Source of the DNA: SIG299 sp045593825
GTDB taxonomy: Bacteria; Bacillota; Clostridia; Lachnospirales; Lachnospiraceae
Direction of reading: 5' to 3'
Length of the DNA: 11,689 nt
NCBI GenBank assembly: GCA_045593825.1
Contig: JAZNXI010000170.1
Span: 1-11,689 of the forward strand
Made by a program: the position numbers and the translations under genes. The notes under the pieces are model-generated. The model saw only the letters and a list, made by a program, of their open reading frames with translations. It made no database searches and was not told where the DNA came from. This document shows positions 1 through 5,492 of the stretch, piece after piece. Every line of letters begins with the position of its first letter. Positions within the stretch are counted from its first letter, which is position 1.

Positions 1-18
1 GCTCACAGAACGTCATGG

Positions 19-519
19 CTACGTTCCGACTTCCTCACACCAGTTTACAGGCATATCCACATATTTTGCATAGCCGTCCAGATACAACTGCTTAAAAATC
101 CACTGGGTCCACTTATAAAAGCTTGGGTCGGAAGTTGCTAACTGCTTGGACCAGTCATAGTCGAAACCTAACTCGGTTAACTGCTTGGAGAAGGTTGCAA
201 TATTTTCCTGGGTGAAGCCGTCCGGATGATTACCGGTGCTTACCGCATACTGCTCTGCCGGCAGACCGAAGGAGTCGTAGCCCATTGGATGCAGCACGTT
301 GTAGCCCTGCATTCTCTTCATTCTGGACATGATATCGGTTGCTGTGTAACCCTCCGGATGACCTGCATGTAAGCCAACGCCGGATGGGTATGGGAACATG
401 TCAAGTGCATAGTACTTTGGCTTGGAGAAATCCCACACGTCAGTCTTGAAGGTTTCGTTCTTCGCCCAGTACTCCTGCCACTTCTTTTCAATTTCGCTTG
501 GATTGTACGTTTTTGCCAT
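19..519 (-). CDS. leuS: Leucyl-tRNA synthetase, N-terminal part (5' end of gene, frame broken near window edge)
   Basis: This is the N-terminal 166 residues of leucyl-tRNA synthetase, which charges tRNA-Leu in the cytoplasm. Visible class I signatures are the opening MAKTYNPSEIEKKWQEYW, the catalytic PYPSG segment followed by the HIGH-like HAGH at about residues 51-54, and GYDSFGLPAEQYA at about 80-92. The start is fixed by AAGGAGAG at 526-533, six bases before the ATG. The frame stops at TAG (19-21) right after PVNWCEEVGT, and a second in-frame TGA lies at 13-15. The family normally continues here with a TVLANE-like stretch and reaches about 800 residues, so this is not a natural C-terminus. 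Either the sequence is wrong at a contig edge or the gene is broken. Expression is under a leucine T-box in the leader. Identity is certain; intactness is not. Confidence 0.93.
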   Translation of the reverse strand: MAKTYNPSEIEKKWQEYWAKNETFKTDVWDFSKPKYYALDMFPYPSGVGLHAGHPEGYTATDIMSRMKRMQGYNVLHPMGYDSFGLPAEQYAVSTGNHPDGFTQENIATFSKQLTELGFDYDWSKQLATSDPSFYKWTQWIFKQLYLDGYAKYVDMPVNWCEEVGT

Positions 520-525
520 GATTTT

Positions 526-533
526 CTCTCCTT
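526..533 (-). promoter_or_regulatory. Ribosome binding site of leuS
   Basis: AAGGAGAG on the minus strand lies six bases before the leuS ATG (517-519). It decides the start and follows the T-box terminator by about 25 bases. Confidence 0.85.
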
Positions 534-557
534 ACTAATTTGTTTCCTAGATACAAA

Positions 558-581
558 GAAAGTCGCCTTTGGCTGACTTTC
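558..581 (-). terminator. T-box-controlled intrinsic terminator of leuS
   Basis: On the minus strand GAAAGTC pairs with GACTTTC, continued by GCC/GGC across a single bulged A around an AAA loop. The stem is followed by a U-rich run (TTTCTTTGT). It sits between the T-box sequence and the leuS ribosome site, the expected place for the regulated terminator. Confidence 0.85.
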
Positions 582-790
582 ATCAACCAGAGACGACTGT
601 ATATACCGCGGTACCACTCTGATTCCCGGTTGCCCGGGCTCTCTAAATTTCTGTAACGGGAATTCCCGCCGGAACCTACACAAAGCCAACACTTCTTCTG
701 CCCCGGGGCCACCTGATGAGTTCGGTAAATTTTGCCTGTCTGCTCACACCAACCGCAGACTCTCTGAAAAGCTCCATAAACTTACTGGTT
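558..790 (-). promoter_or_regulatory. T-box riboswitch (leucine) in the leuS leader
   Basis: The leuS leader contains the canonical T-box sequence AGAGTGGTACCGCG (607-620), whose UGGU bulge would pair with the NCCA end of uncharged tRNA. A Stem I-like region lies upstream, with an AGAGAG and a GGTTGGTG element. The specifier loop reads GAACTC, placing CUC (718-720) as the specifier codon; CUC is a leucine codon and matches the downstream gene. The leader ends in a strong terminator hairpin (558-581). Uncharged tRNA-Leu should stabilise the antiterminator and allow leuS transcription. An alternative pairing is possible between 592-598 and 561-567, which would couple the antiterminator flank to the terminator arm. 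The class is clear; exact Stem I boundaries are approximate. Confidence 0.92.
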
Positions 791-824
791 CAAGTCATTG
801 CTTTAAAATATAAAACTAGAGTTT

Positions 825-853
825 ATTGTATCTGTTCCTATGCTTTTTGTCAA
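825..853 (-). promoter_or_regulatory. Sigma-A promoter of leuS
   Basis: TTGACA (848-853) and TACAAT (825-830) are separated by exactly 17 bases on the minus strand, a near-consensus housekeeping promoter. Predicted transcription starts near 818, giving a leader of about 300 bases that contains the whole T-box. The -35 begins only seven bases past the stop of the upstream epimerase gene. No terminator hairpin is seen between them, so read-through from that gene is also possible. Confidence 0.85.
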
Positions 854-859
854 GCAAAA

Positions 860-1729
860 TTAAGCGATTTCAATGACATAGCTGAATTCTTCCCTTGCTC
901 CTGCTGCCAGTTTCCGGATGCCGTCCTTATCCTTTAACTCTCCGGTATATCCTTCTCTGTCGCAGCGTCCCTGCCAAGGCTCTAAGCACACAAACGGTGC
1001 ACCCGGTTTGGTCCACACACCAAAGTATGGAAAACCTTCGCTGTGAATGATGACATACGGTGTCTTATCCTCATGATATAACGCCACTTCTGAAAGCTCC
1101 TGATGATCAAAAATATACACATCCTCGCTCCAGAAATCCTCGGTGATTTTTACGCAGGAATCTGCATCTAAAGGAAGTATCTTTACATCCTCCTTTAAAG
1201 CACAGCCGCTCTTTGCAATACGGTAAAACGGCAGGTCTCCTTTGCCCGGAAATGCCAGATACATATCGCTGGTCTTTTTGCCCGCAGGCATCATAAAGGC
1301 AGGATGGGCACCGATACTGTAAAGCATTTCTTCTGCACCGGTATTCTCCACCTTCCAGGACACGATGATTTTGTTACCGTCAAGCTTATGACCTGCGGTT
1401 ACCTTAAAATCATATGGATACTTTTCTTTGGACTCTGCAGAGGAAGCCAGTTCTGCTGCCAGTTCTTCTCCTTCCTTCACAAAAGCGAAATCCGAGGTCC
1501 AGGCAAAGCCATGGTTTGGCATGTCATATTCTGTTCCGTTTACACGATATTTTTTTTCATAGGAAGCACCAATCATCGGGAATAACAGAGGAGAATGCTT
1601 TGGCCAAAAAGCAGGATCCGCATTCCATAATACTTCCCTATTATTTTTCTTATCGAAGATGCGCACCAGCTGGCTGCCACGTTCTTCCACCTCAATTAAC
1701 AATCTTTCGTTTTCCAGTAACTTGCCCAT
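860..1729 (-). CDS. Aldose 1-epimerase family protein (LacX/GalM-like)
   Basis: This is a mutarotase-family protein of 289 residues that should interconvert alpha and beta anomers of an aldose in the cytoplasm. Family marks are NHGFAW (about residues 72-77), GAHPAF with its conserved His (about 140-145), and CLEPWQGR, whose Glu (about 250) is the likely catalytic base. Length and motif order fit the LacX-type branch (about 290-300 residues); the substrate sugar cannot be told. An upstream in-frame ATG at 1756 would add nine residues, but AAGGAG at 1739-1744 lies nine bases before the ATG at 1729 and inside that extension, so 1729 is chosen. No promoter is visible between the mrp terminator and this start, so expression may depend on terminator read-through. 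It is followed directly by the leuS promoter. Confidence 0.88.
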   Translation of the reverse strand: MGKLLENERLLIEVEERGSQLVRIFDKKNNREVLWNADPAFWPKHSPLLFPMIGASYEKKYRVNGTEYDMPNHGFAWTSDFAFVKEGEELAAELASSAESKEKYPYDFKVTAGHKLDGNKIIVSWKVENTGAEEMLYSIGAHPAFMMPAGKKTSDMYLAFPGKGDLPFYRIAKSGCALKEDVKILPLDADSCVKITEDFWSEDVYIFDHQELSEVALYHEDKTPYVIIHSEGFPYFGVWTKPGAPFVCLEPWQGRCDREGYTGELKDKDGIRKLAAGAREEFSYVIEIA

Positions 1730-1738
1730 ACTTTTCTT

Positions 1739-1744
1739 CTCCTT
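1739..1744 (-). promoter_or_regulatory. Ribosome binding site of the epimerase gene
   Basis: AAGGAG on the minus strand lies nine bases before the ATG at 1727-1729. It decides against the longer start at 1756. It begins only ten bases after the upstream terminator hairpin and directly follows its U-tract. Confidence 0.8.
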
Positions 1745-1754
1745 GTTAAAAATC

Positions 1755-1779
1755 ACCCGCCCGGATACGCCGGGCGGGT
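1755..1779 (-). terminator. Intrinsic terminator after the Mrp-NifX gene
   Basis: A GC-rich 10-bp stem (1755-1764 with 1770-1779) closes a five-base loop and is followed on the minus strand by GATTTTT. It starts 19 bases downstream of the mrp stop codon. It ends so close to the epimerase ribosome site (1739-1744) that no independent promoter fits between them. Confidence 0.88.
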
Positions 1780-1797
1780 AAACATTCTTTTACAGTA

Positions 1798-3111
1798 TTA
1801 GTGACAGCATCCACCGCCGCAGTGACAACCGCCCTCTTCGTGGTCGTGATGCTCACCACAGGTGCACTCACCGTCTTCATGGTCGTGGTGGTTGCAGGTT
1901 GGCGCATTGTTTGCAGTTAAGGAACCATCCAGATAGCTTGCCACAGCCACGTCAATATCACCGGAAGCACCAGGAATTACAAGAATGCCTCTGTTTAACA
2001 GACCCTGCATTGCAGGACCACCGATGCCGCCGCAGATTACTACAGATACCCCTTCTTTTACCAGGTTTTCTACGGTATTGGTGTGACCGTCGCCTGCGTT
2101 TGCAAGCTCCTTCTTTTCTACCAGCTTACCGTCTTCTAAAGTGTAAACGGTAAATAAAGTAGCACTGCCGAAGTGACCGTATACGTTTTTATTTTCGTCG
2201 GTTGTTACCGCAATCTTGACGTTCTTTGGTGCCGCTGCTGCCACATCCTCTAAGGAAAGTACGTTTTCAATAATAGCCGCAGCCTCTTCCATCCACTCGC
2301 CCTGTAAATCTTCTACCGCACCGGCATCGATTGCCTCTGCAATCTTAGAATCCAGAGGAAGCTTTGCTAAAACAGGCAGACCAAACTTAGCGGAAATTTC
2401 ATCGATATGGCTCTTGCCGAAGACGGAAATCTTTTCGCCGCAGTTGCCGCACTGGATGTAGCTGTAGTTTTCTACTAAACCAAGCACCGGAATATCCATC
2501 ATCTTTGCCATGTTTACTGCCTTGGAAACAATCATGGAAACCAATTCCTGTGGGCTGGTTACGATGATGATGCCATCCAGTGGCAGGGACTGGAATACGG
2601 TAAGCGGAACATCGCCGGTTCCAGGAGGCATATCTACAAACATGTAGTCCACATCGCCCCAAAGAACCTGGCTCCAGAACTGCTTTACAGTGCCCGCAAT
2701 AACAGGACCTCTCCAGATAACCGGAGTATCCTCTGCATCTAATAAAAGATTAACGGAAATCATTTCAATGCCGTTCTTGGTTACGGCAGGAATAATGCCC
2801 AGCTCGTTTGCCTGTACCATTTCCTTCATGCCAAATGCCTTTGGAATGGAAGGACCGGTTACGTCTGCATCCAAAATAGCAGTGTTGTAACCCTTACGGT
2901 TCATTAAAACGGAAAGATAAGAGGTTACGAAGGACTTACCTACGCCGCCCTTACCGCTGACTACGCCGATTACACGCTTTACCTTGCTGTACTCGTTCAT
3001 TGGCTCTAAAAAGGAGCTCTTGTCCGGCTTTCTGGAACTGCAATCGGAACCGCAGCTGCCGCAATTTCCGGAACAGGAACCTTCCTGCTCATACTTTAAT
3101 TCTTCACTCAT
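1798..3111 (-). CDS. mrp: Mrp/NBP35-type P-loop ATPase fused to a NifX-like domain with Cys/His-rich tail
   Basis: This 437-residue protein is a member of the Mrp/NBP35 (ApbC) family, cytoplasmic ATPases that bind and transfer Fe-S clusters. In order: an N-terminal Cys cluster (C13, C17, C20, C24); the deviant Walker A GKGGVGKS (53-60); DADVTGPS (81-88); MPPGTGD (161-167); and the CGNC pair (221-224) used for cluster bridging in dimers. From about residue 298 to 400 there is a second domain, KIAVTTDE...VYGHFG...ICGGIGGPA, of the NifX/NafY/NifB-C type that binds Fe-S or Fe-Mo cofactor-like clusters. The last 33 residues are a tail with seven Cys and eight His, likely metal-binding. No nitrogenase gene is nearby, so a general Fe-S or metal-handling role is inferred. 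It has its own promoter upstream and a terminator downstream. A weak ribosome site (GGCAGG) precedes the ATG. Confidence 0.93.
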   Translation of the reverse strand: MSEELKYEQEGSCSGNCGSCGSDCSSRKPDKSSFLEPMNEYSKVKRVIGVVSGKGGVGKSFVTSYLSVLMNRKGYNTAILDADVTGPSIPKAFGMKEMVQANELGIIPAVTKNGIEMISVNLLLDAEDTPVIWRGPVIAGTVKQFWSQVLWGDVDYMFVDMPPGTGDVPLTVFQSLPLDGIIIVTSPQELVSMIVSKAVNMAKMMDIPVLGLVENYSYIQCGNCGEKISVFGKSHIDEISAKFGLPVLAKLPLDSKIAEAIDAGAVEDLQGEWMEEAAAIIENVLSLEDVAAAAPKNVKIAVTTDENKNVYGHFGSATLFTVYTLEDGKLVEKKELANAGDGHTNTVENLVKEGVSVVICGGIGGPAMQGLLNRGILVIPGASGDIDVAVASYLDGSLTANNAPTCNHHDHEDGECTCGEHHDHEEGGCHCGGGCCH

Positions 3112-3169
3112 ACTTTTTTACCTGCCTTTCTATTTTACAGACGTAATGCCTGATATTTGCACAAATTTC

Positions 3170-3198
3170 AGTATACTACTTTTTGTAGGAAAATTCAA
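3170..3198 (-). promoter_or_regulatory. Sigma-A promoter of the Mrp-NifX gene
   Basis: TTGAAT (3193-3198) and TATACT (3170-3175) are 17 bases apart on the minus strand, about 58 bases before the mrp ATG. The -35 overlaps the stop codon of the upstream peptidase gene, so mrp can be expressed independently of it. Confidence 0.75.
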
Positions 3199-3650
3199 GG
3201 GATGGAACCAATCCTTTTTATGTTCGCTACCGTTTTTGAAATTGCTGGACGTAACGGCCTAAGTAAAAGCCAAATACCCGTAAGACAACGGTATATCGGA
3301 TTAGTCACAGGAATATAATGTCCTTTTCGATTCATAGCAACCATGATACCCTTCATCTGGTCCAAGCGTAAAGGGCCTTCTATTTCCTTCTGGTTATCGC
3401 CTACCAGATAAATGCCTTCCACAGCAACCTTCCAAATTCGGTGCAGCACTAATATTCCGCCGTTTTCTGCATCCTTATCCCGGCGATAAAGCACCACATC
3501 CCCGCGTTTTAATTGTTTTCCGGCGATTGGTTCGATAATTGCCTCATCCCTGCCCGGGATAAACACCGGATACATACTGTACCCCTGGGGCTTAATATTT
3601 AAGTTTTTTCCCTCTGCCAATAACTGTTCTATATCAATTCGCTCCTGCAT
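3195..3650 (-). CDS. S24/S26 family peptidase (Ser-His, signal-peptidase-like)
   Basis: A 151-residue protein with the fold signatures of the S24/S26 serine peptidases. GYSMYP (23-28) holds the presumed nucleophile Ser25, followed by RGDVVLYRR (49-57), LVLHRI with His70, and LVGDN (82-86). In bacterial type I signal peptidases and LexA the general base is Lys; here the HRI position matches the Ser-His arrangement of the SipW/archaeal (S26B) branch. There is no obvious N-terminal membrane anchor; a hydrophobic stretch at about 119-132 could associate with the membrane. GGGAGG (3657-3662), six bases before the ATG, fixes the start. It is transcribed divergently from the PqqD-HprK fusion across about 100 bases, suggesting co-regulation. 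I infer that it removes the shared leader of the two small proteins nearby; a general role cannot be excluded. Confidence 0.8.
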   Translation of the reverse strand: MQERIDIEQLLAEGKNLNIKPQGYSMYPVFIPGRDEAIIEPIAGKQLKRGDVVLYRRDKDAENGGILVLHRIWKVAVEGIYLVGDNQKEIEGPLRLDQMKGIMVAMNRKGHYIPVTNPIYRCLTGIWLLLRPLRPAISKTVANIKRIGSIP

Positions 3651-3656
3651 CCTAAG

Positions 3657-3662
3657 CCTCCC
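3657..3662 (-). promoter_or_regulatory. Ribosome binding site of the S24/S26 peptidase gene
   Basis: GGGAGG on the minus strand is six bases upstream of the ATG at 3648-3650 and decides this start. Confidence 0.75.
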
Positions 3663-3690
3663 GGATGATAAAAATACAACTTCTTCTCTG

Positions 3691-3696
3691 ATTATA
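3691..3696 (-). promoter_or_regulatory. -10 element of the S24/S26 peptidase promoter
   Basis: A perfect TATAAT on the minus strand, preceded by an A-rich run, lies 40 bases before the peptidase ATG. No good -35 is found at 16-18 bases, so an activator or an A-tract effect is possible. It forms one half of a symmetric divergent promoter region with the plus-strand -10 at 3718-3723. Confidence 0.55.
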
Positions 3697-3714
3697 GCTT
3701 TTTTCTCACAAAAA

Positions 3715-3723
3715 TGCTATACT
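3715..3723 (+). promoter_or_regulatory. Extended -10 promoter of the PqqD-HprK gene
   Basis: TGCTATACT on the plus strand is an extended -10 (TGn followed by TATACT), about 30 bases before the start codon. The -35 region (TAGCTT at 3695-3700) is poor, as is common with extended -10 promoters. It is preceded by an A-run like the other promoters of this cluster. Confidence 0.55.
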
Positions 3724-3753
3724 TACTTTAACGAAACAAGGAGTTATGTGATT

Positions 3754-4968
3754 ATGAAGCAAAATAACAGCTTTTTATTAAAAGAAATTGCGGGCGTTCC
3801 CTATCTTCTTCCCTACGGACAGATGATTGCCGACCACCGCCGGGGCTTAAAAACCAACGCCACCGGTGTGTATTTGTGGAACCTATTGGAACAGGGCCTT
3901 TCCTTGGACGAAGTGATAGCGTCTGCGGCCGATTATTATGAAATACCGGCGGACGCCTTGCCTGATTTTAAAGAAGATATCACCGCATTCCTCACACAGC
4001 TGTGTTCCTACGGAATCATGGAAGATGCACCACGCACCGTGCCAAATACTGATACTGTAATTAAAAGGCTCACAGCTTCCAGAAAAGCATTTGCCGGCGA
4101 GACTTATAACTCCGCTCCAAACTGTCAAAAATATATTTCCATTGGCGGCTTAATCTTAAGCTATACCGGTCCTGCAGAGGCATTCCCTCCGGAGTTTCAG
4201 GATTTTTTAACAGAGACTCCGGAAACACTTCATCAGGAAATCACCCTGCACCCGACTCTTCCTCAGGAAGAAACCGGCGGACAGGCACTTTTACAAAACT
4301 TTGAACTGAATATACTGGAGCAGGAACATCAATACATCCTGCACTTTCCAACAGCCAAAAAGCATTTGGAAATTCACTTAAGTAAGGACGGGCACAACGC
4401 ACACTGCTACAGCCTGCCGCCTTACACAGCCGATTTCCACTATGATTTTTTTCATGCCCTCCGACTGGTATACTTATTTCTTGCGCAAAAATCAGGCATG
4501 ACTGCACTGCACTCTGCTAGTATTCTGTATAAAGACAAGCTGTGGCTCTTTTCCGGTCACTCCGGCATGGGCAAATCCACCCATACCAACCTTTGGAAGG
4601 AACATTTTGGCACTCCGGTCATAAACGGTGATTTAAACCTCCTTGCCATGGAAAATGGTAAACCTGTGGTTCACGGCATCCCATGGTGCGGTACCTCCGG
4701 GATTTACGACACAAAAACCTATCCTCTCGGCGGTATCATTCTTATCAACCGTGGAAAAGAAAATTATACAGAGGAATTATCCACCGACCAAAAGCAGCTT
4801 TTAGTTTCCCAGCGGCTGATTTCTCCGTCCTGGACCAAGGAGCAGTGGGAAAATAATTTTGAAGTTGCGAAAAAGATTACAGAAGATATTCTGGTGTGTA
4901 AGTTGTTTTGTACGAAGGAAAAGGAAGCTGCGGAGGTGATGAGGGGAAGGATCGATCATTGCATGTAA
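3754..4968 (+). CDS. PqqD-like recognition domain fused to HprK-like kinase
   Basis: A 404-residue two-part protein. The N-terminal ~90 residues (VPYLLPYGQMIADHRRG, NATGVYLWNLLEQ, then DITAFLTQLCSYGIM) look like a PqqD-type domain, the fold that binds leader peptides in RiPP pathways. The C-terminal ~170 residues resemble HPr kinase and the related kinases of some lasso clusters: LHSASI (about 252-257), P-loop SGHSGMGKST (about 267-276), NGD (about 291-293) and the PLGGIILINRG strand. The middle portion is not recognised. In lasso clusters such kinases (PadeK, ThcK) phosphorylate the precursor; by analogy this enzyme may phosphorylate the leader-bearing proteins encoded beside it. AAGGAG at 3738-3743 lies ten bases before ATG 3754 and four before an in-frame GTG at 3748; the ATG is preferred. 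The ATG at 3746 is followed immediately by TGA. Fusion and location next to a substrate gene are seen; the phosphorylation target is inferred. Confidence 0.8.
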   Translation: MKQNNSFLLKEIAGVPYLLPYGQMIADHRRGLKTNATGVYLWNLLEQGLSLDEVIASAADYYEIPADALPDFKEDITAFLTQLCSYGIMEDAPRTVPNTDTVIKRLTASRKAFAGETYNSAPNCQKYISIGGLILSYTGPAEAFPPEFQDFLTETPETLHQEITLHPTLPQEETGGQALLQNFELNILEQEHQYILHFPTAKKHLEIHLSKDGHNAHCYSLPPYTADFHYDFFHALRLVYLFLAQKSGMTALHSASILYKDKLWLFSGHSGMGKSTHTNLWKEHFGTPVINGDLNLLAMENGKPVVHGIPWCGTSGIYDTKTYPLGGIILINRGKENYTEELSTDQKQLLVSQRLISPSWTKEQWENNFEVAKKITEDILVCKLFCTKEKEAAEVMRGRIDHCM

Positions 4969-5002
4969 TGCGCTTCTCACTGATTGCTCTTTTTTCTCAA
5001 AT

Positions 5003-5036
5003 ATTGCTTTACATAGCAAAAAAAATGATATATAAT
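5003..5036 (+). promoter_or_regulatory. Promoter of leader-bearing protein 1, with conserved -35 block
   Basis: TTTACA (5008-5013) and TATAAT (5031-5036) are 17 bases apart. The -35 sits in ATTGCTTTACATAGCA (5003-5018), which matches the block in front of the second leader gene (7995-8010) at 15 of 16 positions. Here it also forms an imperfect inverted repeat, TTGCT...AGCAA. The transcript would begin near 5043. Confidence 0.78.
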
Positions 5037-5060
5037 ATTCTCAAAGATATAATATCAACA

Positions 5061-5067
5061 AAAGGGG
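5061..5067 (+). promoter_or_regulatory. Ribosome binding site of leader-bearing protein 1
   Basis: AAAGGGG, nine bases before the ATG at 5077. The identical heptamer at identical spacing precedes the second leader gene (7937-7943, minus). Confidence 0.75.
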
Positions 5068-5076
5068 AATATTTCT

Positions 5077-5427
5077 ATGAAACAATATGAAAAACCTATG
5101 GTAGAATTAAGCAACTGTGTAGCAGAGGGCGTTTATGCCGCAAGTGGTCATGTAAAACCACATCCTCTTTGTGGCAGTGATTATATTACTGCTTATCAAT
5201 ACGGTCCCGGTTCTGGTAATACATATTTAGAATATTATCACTGTGCAGGTTGTAACAATAGCCGTAACAATTCCAGCTGTGCCCTTTTAAATGGCGAATA
5301 TGATGGGGTTATCGCTTCTAACAGCGGAGATGAATCCAAAGTTGAGAGTTATCGCGGTCAAAAACCTAGATGGGAACGTGAAGGTTATGTCCATGATGCT
5401 GAAGTAACTGTTACTTATCTCTGGTAA
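5077..5427 (+). CDS. Leader-bearing small protein 1 (putative RiPP-like or exported substrate)
   Basis: A 116-residue protein that I do not recognise as a characterised family. Its first 24 residues (MKQYEKPMV...AEGVYAASG) are identical at 16 of 24 positions to the start of the other small gene at 7496-7927. After AASG the two sequences have nothing obvious in common. The leader is short and lacks a hydrophobic core, so it is not a Sec signal. The remaining ~92 residues are rich in Tyr, Asn, Ser and Gly, hold four Cys (32, 56, 59, 68, including CAGC), and end in a beta-like VTVTYLW. One further Cys (14) is in the leader. The gene has its own strong promoter and ribosome site, follows the PqqD-HprK gene by 108 bases, and ends before a bidirectional terminator. 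I infer a substrate recognised through the leader and cut after it; modification is unproven. It is longer than most RiPP precursors. Confidence 0.72.
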   Translation: MKQYEKPMVELSNCVAEGVYAASGHVKPHPLCGSDYITAYQYGPGSGNTYLEYYHCAGCNNSRNNSSCALLNGEYDGVIASNSGDESKVESYRGQKPRWEREGYVHDAEVTVTYLW

Positions 5428-5443
5428 TATTTTTGAATATTTA

Positions 5444-5472
5444 AATCCCCCGAACGGATAGTTCGGGGGATT
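5444..5472. terminator. Bidirectional terminator between convergent genes
   Basis: A 12-bp stem (5444-5455 with 5461-5472, core ATCCCCCGAAC/GTTCGGGGGAT) closes the five-base loop GGATA. On the minus strand it is followed by TTTAAATATT, on the plus strand by CTGTATTTAT. It lies 16 bases after leader protein 1 and 20 bases past the ABC gene's stop codon, so it serves both. Confidence 0.85.
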
Positions 5473-5492
5473 CTGTATTTATCTCGTTATTT

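Noticed and set aside
716..937. Open frame on the plus strand across the leuS leader
   Set aside because: It is antisense to the T-box and promoter, has no ribosome site and no family-like sequence.
1298..2540. Nitrogen fixation locus suggested by the NifX-like domain
   Set aside because: No nif structural or cofactor genes are nearby; the fusion with Mrp is better read as general Fe-S or metal handling.
2984..3262. Open frame on the plus strand over the mrp start
   Set aside because: It is the reverse shadow of the mrp 5' end and its promoter, with no coding signals of its own.
3746..3751. ATG at 3746 as start of the kinase fusion
   Set aside because: It is followed at once by TGA.
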